Below, one piece after another: positions 43,890 to 52,713 of a stretch of 64,000 bases of DNA. Under the pieces are notes generated by a model, which saw only the letters and a list, made by a program, of their open reading frames with translations, had not been told where the DNA came from and searched no databases. This stretch comes from Lysobacter enzymogenes (lineage in GTDB: Bacteria; Pseudomonadota; Gammaproteobacteria; Xanthomonadales; Xanthomonadaceae): NCBI RefSeq assembly GCF_017355525.1, contig NZ_CP067395.1:3689001-3753000 (forward strand). Reading direction: 5' to 3'. The stretch's first letter is position 1. Each line of letters opens with the position of its first letter. A program made the translations under genes and the position numbers.

Positions 43890-46490
43890 TCACTGCCGCT
43901 TGCACTCCACCACCTTGTCCGCATCGGTGCCGTAAGCGACTTCGTGCAACACCACCACCGTCCCCTTCGGCGCCTGCAACCCGAACGGCGACAGCAGCTT
44001 GCCCATATCGCCGCCGGCCGTGCGCACGCACTTGAGCGGCACGCCGATGCGCTGCCACTGCCCGCGCGGCAGCCCGCGCAGGATCTCGCCGAACGGCAGC
44101 TTGGCTTCGCAGGTCGGCCCGCACTGCGCGGTCAGATAGGCCTCGCCCGCGCCGACCGCATCGGCCTTCAGCGAGATCAGCAGCTGCACGTCGCCGTTGG
44201 TCTCGCGCACCAGTTCCACCGGCGCGTCGGCGACCAGATCCAGGCGCGCCTCGCCCTTCCACTCCGCGCGCCACGCGTCTTCCTGCGCCTTGTAGTCCAC
44301 CGCCGTCACCGCCAGCGCGCCGTCGGCGCTGGCCAGCGGCGGCTTGGCCGCGTCGCTGTGCTTGCCCTGCGAATTCACCCGCAGCAGCCAGCCGCGCGGC
44401 AGCGCGCCGCGGGCGAGGAAGCTCATCGAGCGCTGGTCGAGATCCGGCGTGCCCGGATCTTCCGACAAGGCGCCGACCTTGCCGCCCTTGGCATAGTTCA
44501 AGCCGTAACCGAACGCGAACTGCGGCGAGTAATCCTTGTCGCCGACGTTGGCCACCTGCACCGCGGTGCGCGGCCACGAATACGGCAGCTTGCCCTTGAA
44601 GTCCTGCTGGACCTTGCCGTCGGCCTTGCGCAGCAGCACATCGGCGATGCCGCCGCCTTCCGAACCCGGCAGCCAGGCGGCGACGAACGCGTCGGAGGCG
44701 TTGATCTCGCGGTTGGTCCACAGCGGCCGGCCCGACAGGAACACGCTGACCACCGGCACGCCGTCGGCCTTGAGCCGCTTGATCGTGTCCAGCTCGGCGT
44801 TGCGCGTGCCGCGGAACGTCGCGATGCGCAGGTCGCCCTGAAACTCGGCGTAGGGGTCTTCGCCGTAGACATAGATCGCCACGTCCGGCTTGGCCGCGTA
44901 CTTGCCGTCGGCGGCCAGTTCGGCTTGGCCGCCGGCGGCTTCGATCTGCTCGCGCAGGCCGCTCCAGATCGATTGCGCGTGCGGGAAATCCGAGGGTTTG
45001 AGCCCGGTGCCCTGCCAGTTCAAGGTCCAGCCGCCGGACTGCTTGGCGACGTTGTCGGCGCCGTCGCCGAGCACCAGCACCCGCGACTTCGGCGCGATCG
45101 GCAGCACGCCGCTGTCGTTCTTCAGCAGCACCAGCGACTCGCGCACGGCCTGGCGCGCGATCGCGCGATGCGCGGGGCTGCCGAGCACCTCGAACTTGCC
45201 GCCGAGCGGGCGCTTGGACGGCGCGCCGGCTTCGAACAGGCCCAGGCGCAGCTTGACCCGCAGGATCCGGGTCACCGCGTCGTCGAGCCGCGCCATCGAA
45301 ATCTCGCCGCTTTTGACCTGCTTGAGCGCGTTGTCGTAATAGCCGCGCCAGCTGTCGGGCGCCATCAGCATGTCGACGCCGGCGTTGAACGCGGCCGCGC
45401 AGTTGTCGTTGCTGCAACCGCTCAGCTGGCCGTGCGCGTTCCAGTCGCCGACCACGAAGCCGTCGAAGCCCATGCGGCCTTTCAGCACGTCGGTCAGCAG
45501 CGCACGGTTGCCGTGCATCTTGGCGCCGTTCCAGCTCGAGAACGAGGCCATCACCGTCTGCGCGCCGGCCTTCAGCGCCGGCGGATAGCCCGCGCCGTGG
45601 ATATCGCGCAGTTGCTGCTCGCTGATCTTCGCATCGCCCTGGTCGCGGCCTTCGAAGGTGCCGCCGTCGGCGAGGAAGTGCTTGGCCGAGGCGATCACGT
45701 GCGCGCCGTCGAGGAACTGCTTGCTGCCGAGCTTTCCCTGCAGGCCTTCGATCGCCGCGGCGGCGTAGCTGGCGACCAGCCGCGGATCTTCGGAATAGCC
45801 TTCGTAGGTGCGGCCCCAGCGGTCGTCGCGCGGCACGGTCAGGGTCGGCGCGAAGGTCCACTCCATGCCGGTGCTGCGCACTTCGGCCGCGGTGGCTTCG
45901 CCGATGCGCCGGATCAGCGCCGGGTTGCGCGTCGCGCCGAGCGCGATGTTGTGCGGGAACAAGGTCGCGCCGACCAGATTGTTGTGGCCGTGCACGGCGT
46001 CGATGCCGAAGATGATCGGCACCGCGACCTTGCCGTCGCTGGCGTCCATCGAGGCGTTGTAGAACTTGTCGGCGATGTCGAGCCATTCCTGCGGCGGCGC
46101 GGCGTAATTGCCGCCCGGCTCGGAGATTCCGCCGGGTTCGGAATTGCCGCCGGCCAGCACCGAGCCGATGTGGTACTTGCGCACATCCTCGGGCGTGGCG
46201 CTGTTGATGTCGGCCTGCACGATCTGGCCGACCTTCTCCTCCACGCTCATCTTCGCCAGCAAAGCCTGGATCCTTGCCTCCAGTTGGGCGTCGCGCGGGA
46301 TCGGCGGCTTCAGCGCCGGCCACAGCGCCGGGTGCACCGTCGCCGCGGCGCTCGTCGGTTCCTGCGCCGCGCCGGTCAGCGCCGGCGCCAGCGCCAGCAG
46401 CAAGGCCCAGGCCAGCCGGCGCGGGCGCGGCGCGGGTTTTTGGATCGAGACAGCGGCGGCGCGCCGGGGCATCGGGACGGTGGCGTTCAT
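43890..46490 (-). CDS. Secreted glycoside hydrolase family 3 exo-beta-glucosidase
   Basis: 866 residues with an N-terminal export signal (RLAWALLLALAPALTGAAQE). The (beta/alpha)8 domain carries MSVEEKVGQIVQADINSATP, FGIDAVHGHNNLVGATLFPH, ASAKHFLADGGTFEGRDQGD and the nucleophile Asp in GFDGFVVGDWNAHGQ. The alpha/beta sandwich domain has ESLVLLKNDSGVLPI and WLPGSEGGGIADVLL. A C-terminal beta-rich extension of about 190 residues is present. Family members release glucose from beta-glucans or cello-oligosaccharides. The divergent LacI gene, symporter and TonB receptor nearby make up a carbohydrate-use locus. Confidence 0.94.
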   Translation of the reverse strand: MNATVPMPRRAAAVSIQKPAPRPRRLAWALLLALAPALTGAAQEPTSAAATVHPALWPALKPPIPRDAQLEARIQALLAKMSVEEKVGQIVQADINSATPEDVRKYHIGSVLAGGNSEPGGISEPGGNYAAPPQEWLDIADKFYNASMDASDGKVAVPIIFGIDAVHGHNNLVGATLFPHNIALGATRNPALIRRIGEATAAEVRSTGMEWTFAPTLTVPRDDRWGRTYEGYSEDPRLVASYAAAAIEGLQGKLGSKQFLDGAHVIASAKHFLADGGTFEGRDQGDAKISEQQLRDIHGAGYPPALKAGAQTVMASFSSWNGAKMHGNRALLTDVLKGRMGFDGFVVGDWNAHGQLSGCSNDNCAAAFNAGVDMLMAPDSWRGYYDNALKQVKSGEISMARLDDAVTRILRVKLRLGLFEAGAPSKRPLGGKFEVLGSPAHRAIARQAVRESLVLLKNDSGVLPIAPKSRVLVLGDGADNVAKQSGGWTLNWQGTGLKPSDFPHAQSIWSGLREQIEAAGGQAELAADGKYAAKPDVAIYVYGEDPYAEFQGDLRIATFRGTRNAELDTIKRLKADGVPVVSVFLSGRPLWTNREINASDAFVAAWLPGSEGGGIADVLLRKADGKVQQDFKGKLPYSWPRTAVQVANVGDKDYSPQFAFGYGLNYAKGGKVGALSEDPGTPDLDQRSMSFLARGALPRGWLLRVNSQGKHSDAAKPPLASADGALAVTAVDYKAQEDAWRAEWKGEARLDLVADAPVELVRETNGDVQLLISLKADAVGAGEAYLTAQCGPTCEAKLPFGEILRGLPRGQWQRIGVPLKCVRTAGGDMGKLLSPFGLQAPKGTVVVLHEVAYGTDADKVVECKRQ

Positions 46491-46523
46491 GGGTCGCTCC
46501 TGAAGGCATGGAAAGGTACGGCA

Positions 46524-46550
46524 GCGTTTCGGCCGGATCGGCCGAAACGC
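46524..46550. promoter_or_regulatory. 27-base perfect palindrome between GH3 and lacI-type genes
   Basis: GCGTTTCGGCCG and CGGCCGAAACGC arms with GAT in the centre lie 34 bases from the GH3 start and 75 bases from the LacI start. The location between divergent genes favours an operator over a terminator. It does not fit the usual TGNNANCGNTNNCA LacI pattern, so the bound protein is uncertain. Confidence 0.5.
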
Positions 46551-46624
46551 CGCGAAAACAGATGAGTTCCGCCCGCGCGATCTGGCAGAATGCGGCCTAC
46601 ACGCGGCAAGGAAACAGACCGGTC

Positions 46625-47650
46625 ATGCGGGTGCGCATCGAAGATGTGGCGGAGGTCGCGGGCGTGTCGATGAAGACCGTCTCGCGCGTGCTCAACCAGG
46701 AACCCAACGTCAGCGAGGAAACCCGCAAGCGCGTGGAAGCCGCCGCGCGCAAGCTGCAGTACCGGCCGAACCCGTCGGCGCGCAGCCTGGCCGGGCAGCG
46801 TTCGTTCCTGGTCGCGCTGCTGTACGACAACCCGTCCAGCAACTATCTGATGGAAGTGCAGGCCGGCATGCTCGACGCCTGCAACAGCCAGCACTACAAC
46901 CTGATGCTGGCGCCGGTGACCTACACCGACAAGAAGCTGGTGGCGCACGTCGACGAGATCGTGCAGCGCTCGCGCGCCGACGGCCTGGTGCTGACGCCGC
47001 CGCTGACCGACCACCCGGGCCTGATGAAGCGGCTCGGCCAGCTCGGCATTCCCTACGCCAACATCTCGCCCAAGCTGCGCGGCGAGCGCATCGGCGTGGT
47101 CCTGGACGAGGAGCGCGCGGTGCGCGAGTTGATGGCGCATCTGGTCTCGCTCGGCCATCGCCGCATCGCCCACATCAAGGGCCACCCCGAGCACGGCGCC
47201 AGCCAGTGGCGCTTGAACGGCTACCGCGACGGGCTGGCCGCGGCCGGCATCGAATTCGATCCGCAGCTGGTCGCCGAAGGCGATTTCCACTACGACACCG
47301 GCGCGATCTGCGCCCAGCGCCTGCTGCTGATGGACGATCCGCCGACCGCGATCTTCGCCGCCAACGACGACATGGCCGCCGGCACCATCCGCACCGCCAG
47401 CGAAATGGGGCTGTCGATTCCCGGCGACGTGTCGGTGTGCGGCTTCGACGACACGCCGCTGTCGCGGCAGATCTATCCGCCGCTGACCACGGTGCGCCAG
47501 CCGACCCGCGAGATGGGCCGGCTCGCCACCCACGAGCTGTTCAAGCGGATCAAGGCGCCCGACGCGGGCCAGCTGATCCTGGCCCCGTACGAACTGCAGC
47601 TGCGCAAGTCCACCGGTGCGGTCGGCAAGCCGCGCGCGCGCAAGCGCTGA
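46625..47650 (+). CDS. LacI-family transcriptional repressor of the beta-glucan/sugar locus
   Basis: 341 residues from the ATG at 46625. An N-terminal HTH (IEDVAEVAGVSMKTVSRVLN) and hinge helix (YRPNPSARSLAGQ) precede the periplasmic-binding-protein-like sensor: FLVALLYDNPSSNYLMEVQA, VLTPPLTDHPGLMKRLGQLG, AIFAANDDMAAGTIRTASEM and CGFDDTPLSRQIYPPLTTVR. The effector is probably a sugar released by the neighbouring GH3 enzyme. It is divergent from GH3 and convergent with the symporter gene. A consensus LacI site stands before the TonB receptor at 52261-52274. Confidence 0.93.
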   Translation: MRVRIEDVAEVAGVSMKTVSRVLNQEPNVSEETRKRVEAAARKLQYRPNPSARSLAGQRSFLVALLYDNPSSNYLMEVQAGMLDACNSQHYNLMLAPVTYTDKKLVAHVDEIVQRSRADGLVLTPPLTDHPGLMKRLGQLGIPYANISPKLRGERIGVVLDEERAVRELMAHLVSLGHRRIAHIKGHPEHGASQWRLNGYRDGLAAAGIEFDPQLVAEGDFHYDTGAICAQRLLLMDDPPTAIFAANDDMAAGTIRTASEMGLSIPGDVSVCGFDDTPLSRQIYPPLTTVRQPTREMGRLATHELFKRIKAPDAGQLILAPYELQLRKSTGAVGKPRARKR

Positions 47651-47697
47651 CGCGCGCGGCGCGGCGCGCAGCGGTCGCCTCGCTCGCGCCGGCGCGG

Positions 47698-49263
47698 TCA
47701 CCAGAACGCGGCGTACAGCGCGATCAGGATCGCCAGCACCGCGAGCGCGGCGATGTTCCAGGCCGGCGCGGTGGCGTAGCTGACGCCGTCGTGGCGGATG
47801 CGGTCGCGCGCGGCCGGCGGCGCGGTCGCCAGCGACACCGCCGCCATCAGCAACGCCGACAGCAGGAACGTCACGCCGATGCGGTTGACGAACGACATGT
47901 CGGTCCAGATCACGTACTTGAACAACAACGAAAGCGCGATCGAGCCACCTGCGGCCGCCAGCGCGCCAGCTTCGTTGGCGCGTTTCCAGAACAGCCCGAA
48001 CAGGAAGATCACCACGATCCCCGGGGTGAAGAAACCGGTGTATTCCTGGATGTACTGGAAGCCCTGATCGAACCCGCCCAGCAGCGGCCGCGCAGTGAGG
48101 ATGGCGATCAGGATCGACACCGCGGCGGCGATACGGCCGACCCGCACCAGTTGCCGCTCGCTGGCATCGGTGCGTCGCTTGGCATAGAAATCCAGAGTGA
48201 AGATCGTCGCCACCGAATTGATCTTCGAGGCCAGCGACGCCACGATCGCCGCGACCAATGCCGCGAACACCAAGCCGAGCACGCCCGGCGGCAGCAGCGC
48301 CATCATCGCCGGATAGGCATCGTCGGAGCGCTCCAGCCCCGGCGAAAGCATCACCGCGGCGATGCCCGGCAACACCACGATCACCGGCAGCACGATCTTC
48401 AGCGCCGCGGCGAATACGATGCCCTTCTGCGCTTCGTTCAGATCCTTGGCGGCGAGCGCGCGCTGGATGATGTACTGATTGAAGCCCCAGTAACTCAGAT
48501 GGGCGATCCACAGGCCGCCGAGCAGAACGCCCAGCCCCGGCAGCTTGTCGTAATGCGGGCTGTCCTTGGGCAGGATCATATGGAAGTGGTCGGGATGCGC
48601 GCTGAGCAGCTTGTTGAAGCCGGCGACGATGCCCGCGCCGTCGCCGATCTTGCTCAGCGTCAGCCCCGCCACCAACAAGCCGCCGAGCACCAGCAAGGTC
48701 ACCTGCACGATGTCGGTCAGCGCCACCGCCTTGAGCCCGCCGTACAGCTGATACGCCAGCGCGAACAAACCGAGCAGGGTCAGCGCCAGCATCTGGTCCA
48801 TGCCGGTGACCTGGGCCACCGCGATCGAACCCAGCCACACGATCGAGGTCAGGTTGACGAACACGTACAGCCCGAGCCAGAACACCGCCATCAGCGTGCG
48901 GATGCGGTTGCCGTAACGCTCCTCCAAGAACTGCGGCATGGTGTAGATGCCGTTGCGCAGGAACACCGGCAGGAAGAACTTGCCGACCACCAGCAGCGTC
49001 GCCGCCGCCATCCATTCGTAGGACGCGATCGCCAGGCCGAGCGCATAGCCCGAGCCGGACATGCCGATGATCTGCTCGGCGGAGATGTTGGCGGCGATCA
49101 GCGAAGCGCCGATCGCCCACCACGGCAGCGCCTTGCTGGCGAGGAAGTAGTCCTTGGCGGTTTTCTCGTGCCCGCCCTTCTCGCGCGAGACCCACTGGGC
49201 GAGAACGAACACGCCGGCCAGGTAGGCCAGGACGATGGCGGTATCGAGCAGGGACAGTTTCAT
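47698..49263 (-). CDS. Sodium/sugar symporter, SSS family (SglT-like)
   Basis: 521 residues with about fourteen membrane helices. Characteristic segments are AKDYFLASKALPWWAIGASL, IAANISAEQIIGMSGSGYAL and WIAHLSYWGFNQYIIQRALA, and the Na+-site helix is LVFAALVAAIVASLASKINS. They match the SGLT branch of the SSF family, which moves glucose or galactose into the cytoplasm with Na+. It probably takes up the sugar produced by GH3 in the periplasm. The ATG at 49263 is used; the TonB receptor ends 211 bases upstream in the same direction. Confidence 0.94.
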   Translation of the reverse strand: MKLSLLDTAIVLAYLAGVFVLAQWVSREKGGHEKTAKDYFLASKALPWWAIGASLIAANISAEQIIGMSGSGYALGLAIASYEWMAAATLLVVGKFFLPVFLRNGIYTMPQFLEERYGNRIRTLMAVFWLGLYVFVNLTSIVWLGSIAVAQVTGMDQMLALTLLGLFALAYQLYGGLKAVALTDIVQVTLLVLGGLLVAGLTLSKIGDGAGIVAGFNKLLSAHPDHFHMILPKDSPHYDKLPGLGVLLGGLWIAHLSYWGFNQYIIQRALAAKDLNEAQKGIVFAAALKIVLPVIVVLPGIAAVMLSPGLERSDDAYPAMMALLPPGVLGLVFAALVAAIVASLASKINSVATIFTLDFYAKRRTDASERQLVRVGRIAAAVSILIAILTARPLLGGFDQGFQYIQEYTGFFTPGIVVIFLFGLFWKRANEAGALAAAGGSIALSLLFKYVIWTDMSFVNRIGVTFLLSALLMAAVSLATAPPAARDRIRHDGVSYATAPAWNIAALAVLAILIALYAAFW

Positions 49264-49457
49264 GCGGCTCCGGGGATGGATTGCGCGGTTGCGTCCGTTC
49301 TACCCGCCGGCGCCGCGGCTGGCCACGGTCCGGGCGCGTTTCGGCGCAAGAATTCGATTGCAACAGGCGCCGACGCCGCGACACCCCGCCGCTCCGCCCG
49401 TGCGCCGTGGGGACGCGCGCGGGACGGGGCGGCGAGGCAGGGACGCTGCGCTGGCGC

Positions 49458-49474
49458 TGCCGGACGCTCCGGCA
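49458..49474 (-). terminator. Hairpin at the end of the TonB receptor gene
   Basis: TGCCGGA and TCCGGCA arms with a CGC loop abut the receptor stop codon. There is no T-run, so it is a weak terminator or mRNA end-stabiliser. Confidence 0.45.
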
Positions 49475-52138
49475 TCAGAAGGCCCAACGCACGCGCACGC
49501 CGTAGCTGCGCGCGTCGTTGAGGAATCGGGTGTTGACGCCCGAACCGACCAAGGCCTTCTGCGACACGTCCTTGTTGGTCAGGTTCGCGCCCCACAGTTC
49601 GAAGCGCCAGGCGCCGTCGAGGGTGGTGTAGCCGGCGCCGGCGTTGATCTGGGTGAAGCCGTCCTGGCGATCCGGGAAGCCCGCGGTGGCCGCGTCCTCG
49701 ATCCGGTCGACGGTGCCGGCGGTGTCGCGCAGGAACGTCACCGGGCGGTTGTTGTACTGGGTCAGGAAGAACGAGGAGCGGTACGCGGCCAGGATCTGCC
49801 AGTCGAAGGTACCGCCGGGCACGTCGAAGGCCTGCTGCAGGCGCGCGTTGAAGGTGTATTTCGACGACAGCGGCAGCTCGTTGCCGGACAGGTCGATCTG
49901 CGAGGTGATGCCGCCGTTGCCGAAGTCCTGGCTGCGCACGTCGGCGACCACGCCCTGCTTGATCTTGGTGTGCAGGTACAGCGCGTTGAGGTCGAGGGTG
50001 AAGCCGGCGCCGAAGCGCAGGCGGCTCTCGGCCTCGACGCCGTACAGTTCGGACTTGCCGACGTTGCGGTTGACCAGGGCGAAGCCGCTGGCCTCGCCGT
50101 CGGGATTGAACGCGATCACGCTCAGGTCCTGGAACACCTGGTCGTCGTAGTCGTAGTAGAAGCCGCTGACGTTGAAGGTCGAGGTGCGGCCGAGGAACTC
50201 GAACGAATTCTTCGAACCGATCTCGAACGCGGTCAGCTTCTCCGGCTTGTAGGTTTCCGGAATCACGTTGACGTCGAAGCTGTCGTTGAAGCCGCCGGCC
50301 TTGTGGCCGGTGGAGACGGTCGCGTAGAGCAGGTTGCGCGGCGTCAGGTCGTATTCCAGGCCCAGGCGCCAGTCGGTGAACTCGAACGCGCTGGAGCCGT
50401 GCTGCGGCGCGGGCACGCCGAGGACCAGGAAGCTGTGCTGGCCGTTGGCCGGGCAGTTCACGGTGTTGCCGCCGATGTCGGGACGGTCGATGCAGGTGCC
50501 GTTCGGACGGCTGCCGTCGACGATGCCGGCCAGTTGCTGCTGCATGGTGTCGCGCGCGCCGGCGCGCAGGATGCCTTGCAGCAGGAAGCGGGCGAGGTCC
50601 GCATTGCTGGTCAGGCCGCTGACGTCGAAGCTGGGGCGGTTCAACAACGCCGGCATGAAGCCTTCGGTGCCGAGCCGGGTCTGGAACACGCCGCCGTCGC
50701 CGCCGAAGCCCATCGTCCAGTTGCCGCCGATGCCGTCGCGCGACTTGCGCTCCTCGGTGTAGCGCAGGCCGCCCTTGACCCGTAGGCGCTCGCTGACGTC
50801 GAAGGTGCCGTCGCCGTAGACCGCCCACGAACGCCCGTCGACGTCGGGCATGGTGAACTCGGTGCCCGAGTAGAACGCGCCCTTGTCGGTCAGCGACATG
50901 AAGCCGACCTGCTGCTTTTCGTGGAAATAGAAGCCGCCGGTGGTCCAGCGGAAGCGCGCGTCGTCGTCGGAGGACAGCCGCAGCTCGTGGGTCTGCGATT
51001 GCGAACGCGCCTGCAGGTAGTTGGTGCCGAAGTTGTCGTAGTCCACGCCGCCCCAGCTGGCCGGCTCGCCGGCCGGACGCGCGCGCAGGTCGCGGCCGGG
51101 CCAGCTGTTGCCGTCGGCGGCGGCATTGATCTGGAAGTAGTCGACGTCGCGGTAGCTGCCGCTGTATTCCAGGTTGACGCCGCCGAAGTCGTAGCGCACC
51201 TGGCCCTGGAAGCCCCACAGCTTGTTGTCGACCTTGCCCTGCACGCCGCGATAGACCACCGCGCGCATGTCGATGTCGTCGGGCTTGAAGCCGGCTTCGG
51301 CGGCGCGGAACACGCCCGCGCCCGGATAGCCCGTGCCGAGTTCGCGGCCGACGTCGAGCATCGCGAACACTTGCAGCTTCTCGTCGGGCTCGTACAGGAA
51401 CGACAGGCGGCCGGCGCTGTCGTCCTGGATGCCGGCGGGTTTCAGGTTCTGCCACAGGCCGACGTTCTTGAAGCCGGCTTCCTTCTCGACGTGATAGCCC
51501 GCGAACCGCAGCGCGGCGTATTCGCCGAGCGGGAAGTTCAATGCGGTTTCGTAGCCCTTCTGGTCGCGGTTGCCGACTTCGCCCTGCACGTAGCCGCTGA
51601 ATTTTCCGCCCAGCTCCGGCTTCTTGGTGACGATGTTGAGCGTGCCGGCCAGTGCATTTCGTCCGCGCAGCGTGCCCTGCGGGCCCTTGTTGATCTCGAC
51701 CCGTTCCAGGTCGAAGAACATCCCGCCCAGGCCGCGCGGCCGCGGGATGTAGGCGCCGTTGATGTGCGGCGCCGCGCCGGGATCGCCGAGTTCGGTGTTG
51801 TTCGACGAACCCACGCCGCGGATGAAGATCTCGGTCGCGCCTTCCTGGTTGGCGATGCTCAGGCCGGGCACGGCCACCTGCATCTGGCGCAGTTCGTTGT
51901 TGATGCCAAGGCCGCGCAGATCCTCCTGCGACAGCGCCTGCGCGGTGCCGGCGTACTTCTGCAGGCTTTGCGCGCGGCGCTCGACGGTGACGATGACCGA
52001 ATCCAGGTCGGTGGCGCGCTGTTCGCCCGTCGGTTGCGGCGGCGCGGCGGGCGCGGCGTCCTGCGCGGCGGCGTGGCCGGCCAGCAGCGCGGCGACGACC
52101 GCCAGACTCAGACGCGAACCGCAGTGATTCAGGTGCAT
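49475..52138 (-). CDS. TonB-dependent outer-membrane receptor of the carbohydrate locus
   Basis: 887 residues. AGGGGAGG before the ATG at 52138 decides the start over a longer frame. A signal peptide (LSLAVVAALLAGHAAAQ) is followed by a TonB-box-like region (TDLDSVIVTVERRAQSLQ) and a plug domain (ALSQEDLRGLGINNELRQMQ; EIFIRGVGSSNNTELGDPGA; LERVEINKGPQGTLRGRNAL). The barrel ends SYGVRVRWAF with the expected terminal Phe. It probably brings oligosaccharides across the outer membrane for the GH3 enzyme. A consensus LacI site lies 123 bases upstream. Confidence 0.95.
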   Translation of the reverse strand: MHLNHCGSRLSLAVVAALLAGHAAAQDAAPAAPPQPTGEQRATDLDSVIVTVERRAQSLQKYAGTAQALSQEDLRGLGINNELRQMQVAVPGLSIANQEGATEIFIRGVGSSNNTELGDPGAAPHINGAYIPRPRGLGGMFFDLERVEINKGPQGTLRGRNALAGTLNIVTKKPELGGKFSGYVQGEVGNRDQKGYETALNFPLGEYAALRFAGYHVEKEAGFKNVGLWQNLKPAGIQDDSAGRLSFLYEPDEKLQVFAMLDVGRELGTGYPGAGVFRAAEAGFKPDDIDMRAVVYRGVQGKVDNKLWGFQGQVRYDFGGVNLEYSGSYRDVDYFQINAAADGNSWPGRDLRARPAGEPASWGGVDYDNFGTNYLQARSQSQTHELRLSSDDDARFRWTTGGFYFHEKQQVGFMSLTDKGAFYSGTEFTMPDVDGRSWAVYGDGTFDVSERLRVKGGLRYTEERKSRDGIGGNWTMGFGGDGGVFQTRLGTEGFMPALLNRPSFDVSGLTSNADLARFLLQGILRAGARDTMQQQLAGIVDGSRPNGTCIDRPDIGGNTVNCPANGQHSFLVLGVPAPQHGSSAFEFTDWRLGLEYDLTPRNLLYATVSTGHKAGGFNDSFDVNVIPETYKPEKLTAFEIGSKNSFEFLGRTSTFNVSGFYYDYDDQVFQDLSVIAFNPDGEASGFALVNRNVGKSELYGVEAESRLRFGAGFTLDLNALYLHTKIKQGVVADVRSQDFGNGGITSQIDLSGNELPLSSKYTFNARLQQAFDVPGGTFDWQILAAYRSSFFLTQYNNRPVTFLRDTAGTVDRIEDAATAGFPDRQDGFTQINAGAGYTTLDGAWRFELWGANLTNKDVSQKALVGSGVNTRFLNDARSYGVRVRWAF

Positions 52139-52260
52139 CGCAACCTCCCCTTCCGATGCCGGCGCTGCGGCCGGTCGTATTGACTGCTGATGTCGAGCGC
52201 GGCGCGGTCGCCCCCTGCGCGGAACCGGCCGAAAGATGCCGGCAGCTTGTAGCCCGCCGA

Positions 52261-52274
52261 TGACAGCGCTGTCA
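52261..52274. promoter_or_regulatory. LacI-family operator
   Basis: TGACAGCGCTGTCA is a perfect 14-base palindrome that fits the LacI-family consensus TGNNANCGNTNNCA at every fixed position. It lies 123 bases before the TonB receptor start, so the LacI-type protein at 46625-47650 is the likely ligand. Confidence 0.7.
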
Positions 52275-52620
52275 ACAAAGCGGACACGTTGCGGCAATGC
52301 AGCACGATTTCCGCTGAAATCGATCGGCCGTTCGGGACAGGACAGGTGTGCGGCGCTTGCGTGATCCGGATCACGACAATTGCGCGTTTGCACGGGCGTA
52401 AGCGTTTTCAATGCGGCGCGGCGGCGGTCTGGCTTAGACCAAAGTCGGCCGTGTGCGGGGCGCGCGCGACGCCGCCGCGGCAGGCGCCTGCGCGCGGCGA
52501 TGGCGCAGCGCATCACGGCGCTTGCGCGGCCTCGGCGCGGGTCGGCGGGGGCGCGCTTTGCGATCGCGCTCACATCCGAGCGGGAGTGCGGTGGCGCGGC
52601 AGCGCGAGGCGGACAAAAAC

Positions 52621-52644
52621 GGACTCCGGCCGAAGCCGGAGTCC
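52621..52644 (-). terminator. Intrinsic terminator of the subtilase gene
   Basis: GGACTCCGGC and GCCGGAGTCC arms enclose a CGAA loop (TTCG in the transcript), followed on the minus strand by GTTTTTGTCC. The 10-bp stem plus T-run is a textbook rho-independent terminator 70 bases past the stop. Confidence 0.88.
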
Positions 52645-52713
52645 GTGGGTCACGACTCGCGATCGTGTCTTGCCGCGGCCGCCGCACGCGCGGCCGCGTC
52701 GTGCGCTGCCGCG

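Larger units (their letters stand above)
52139..52713. other. Control region between the TonB receptor and the subtilase gene
   Basis: About 575 gene-free bases. It holds the LacI-type site (52261-52274), probably with the receptor promoter, and the protease terminator (52621-52644). Frames through the rest are Arg/Ala low-complexity. Confidence 0.6.

Noticed and set aside
42987..46565. 1192-codon plus-strand frame opposite the RegA-like and GH3 genes
   Set aside because: It crosses a REPIN and two well-identified genes on the other strand and has no recognisable motif.
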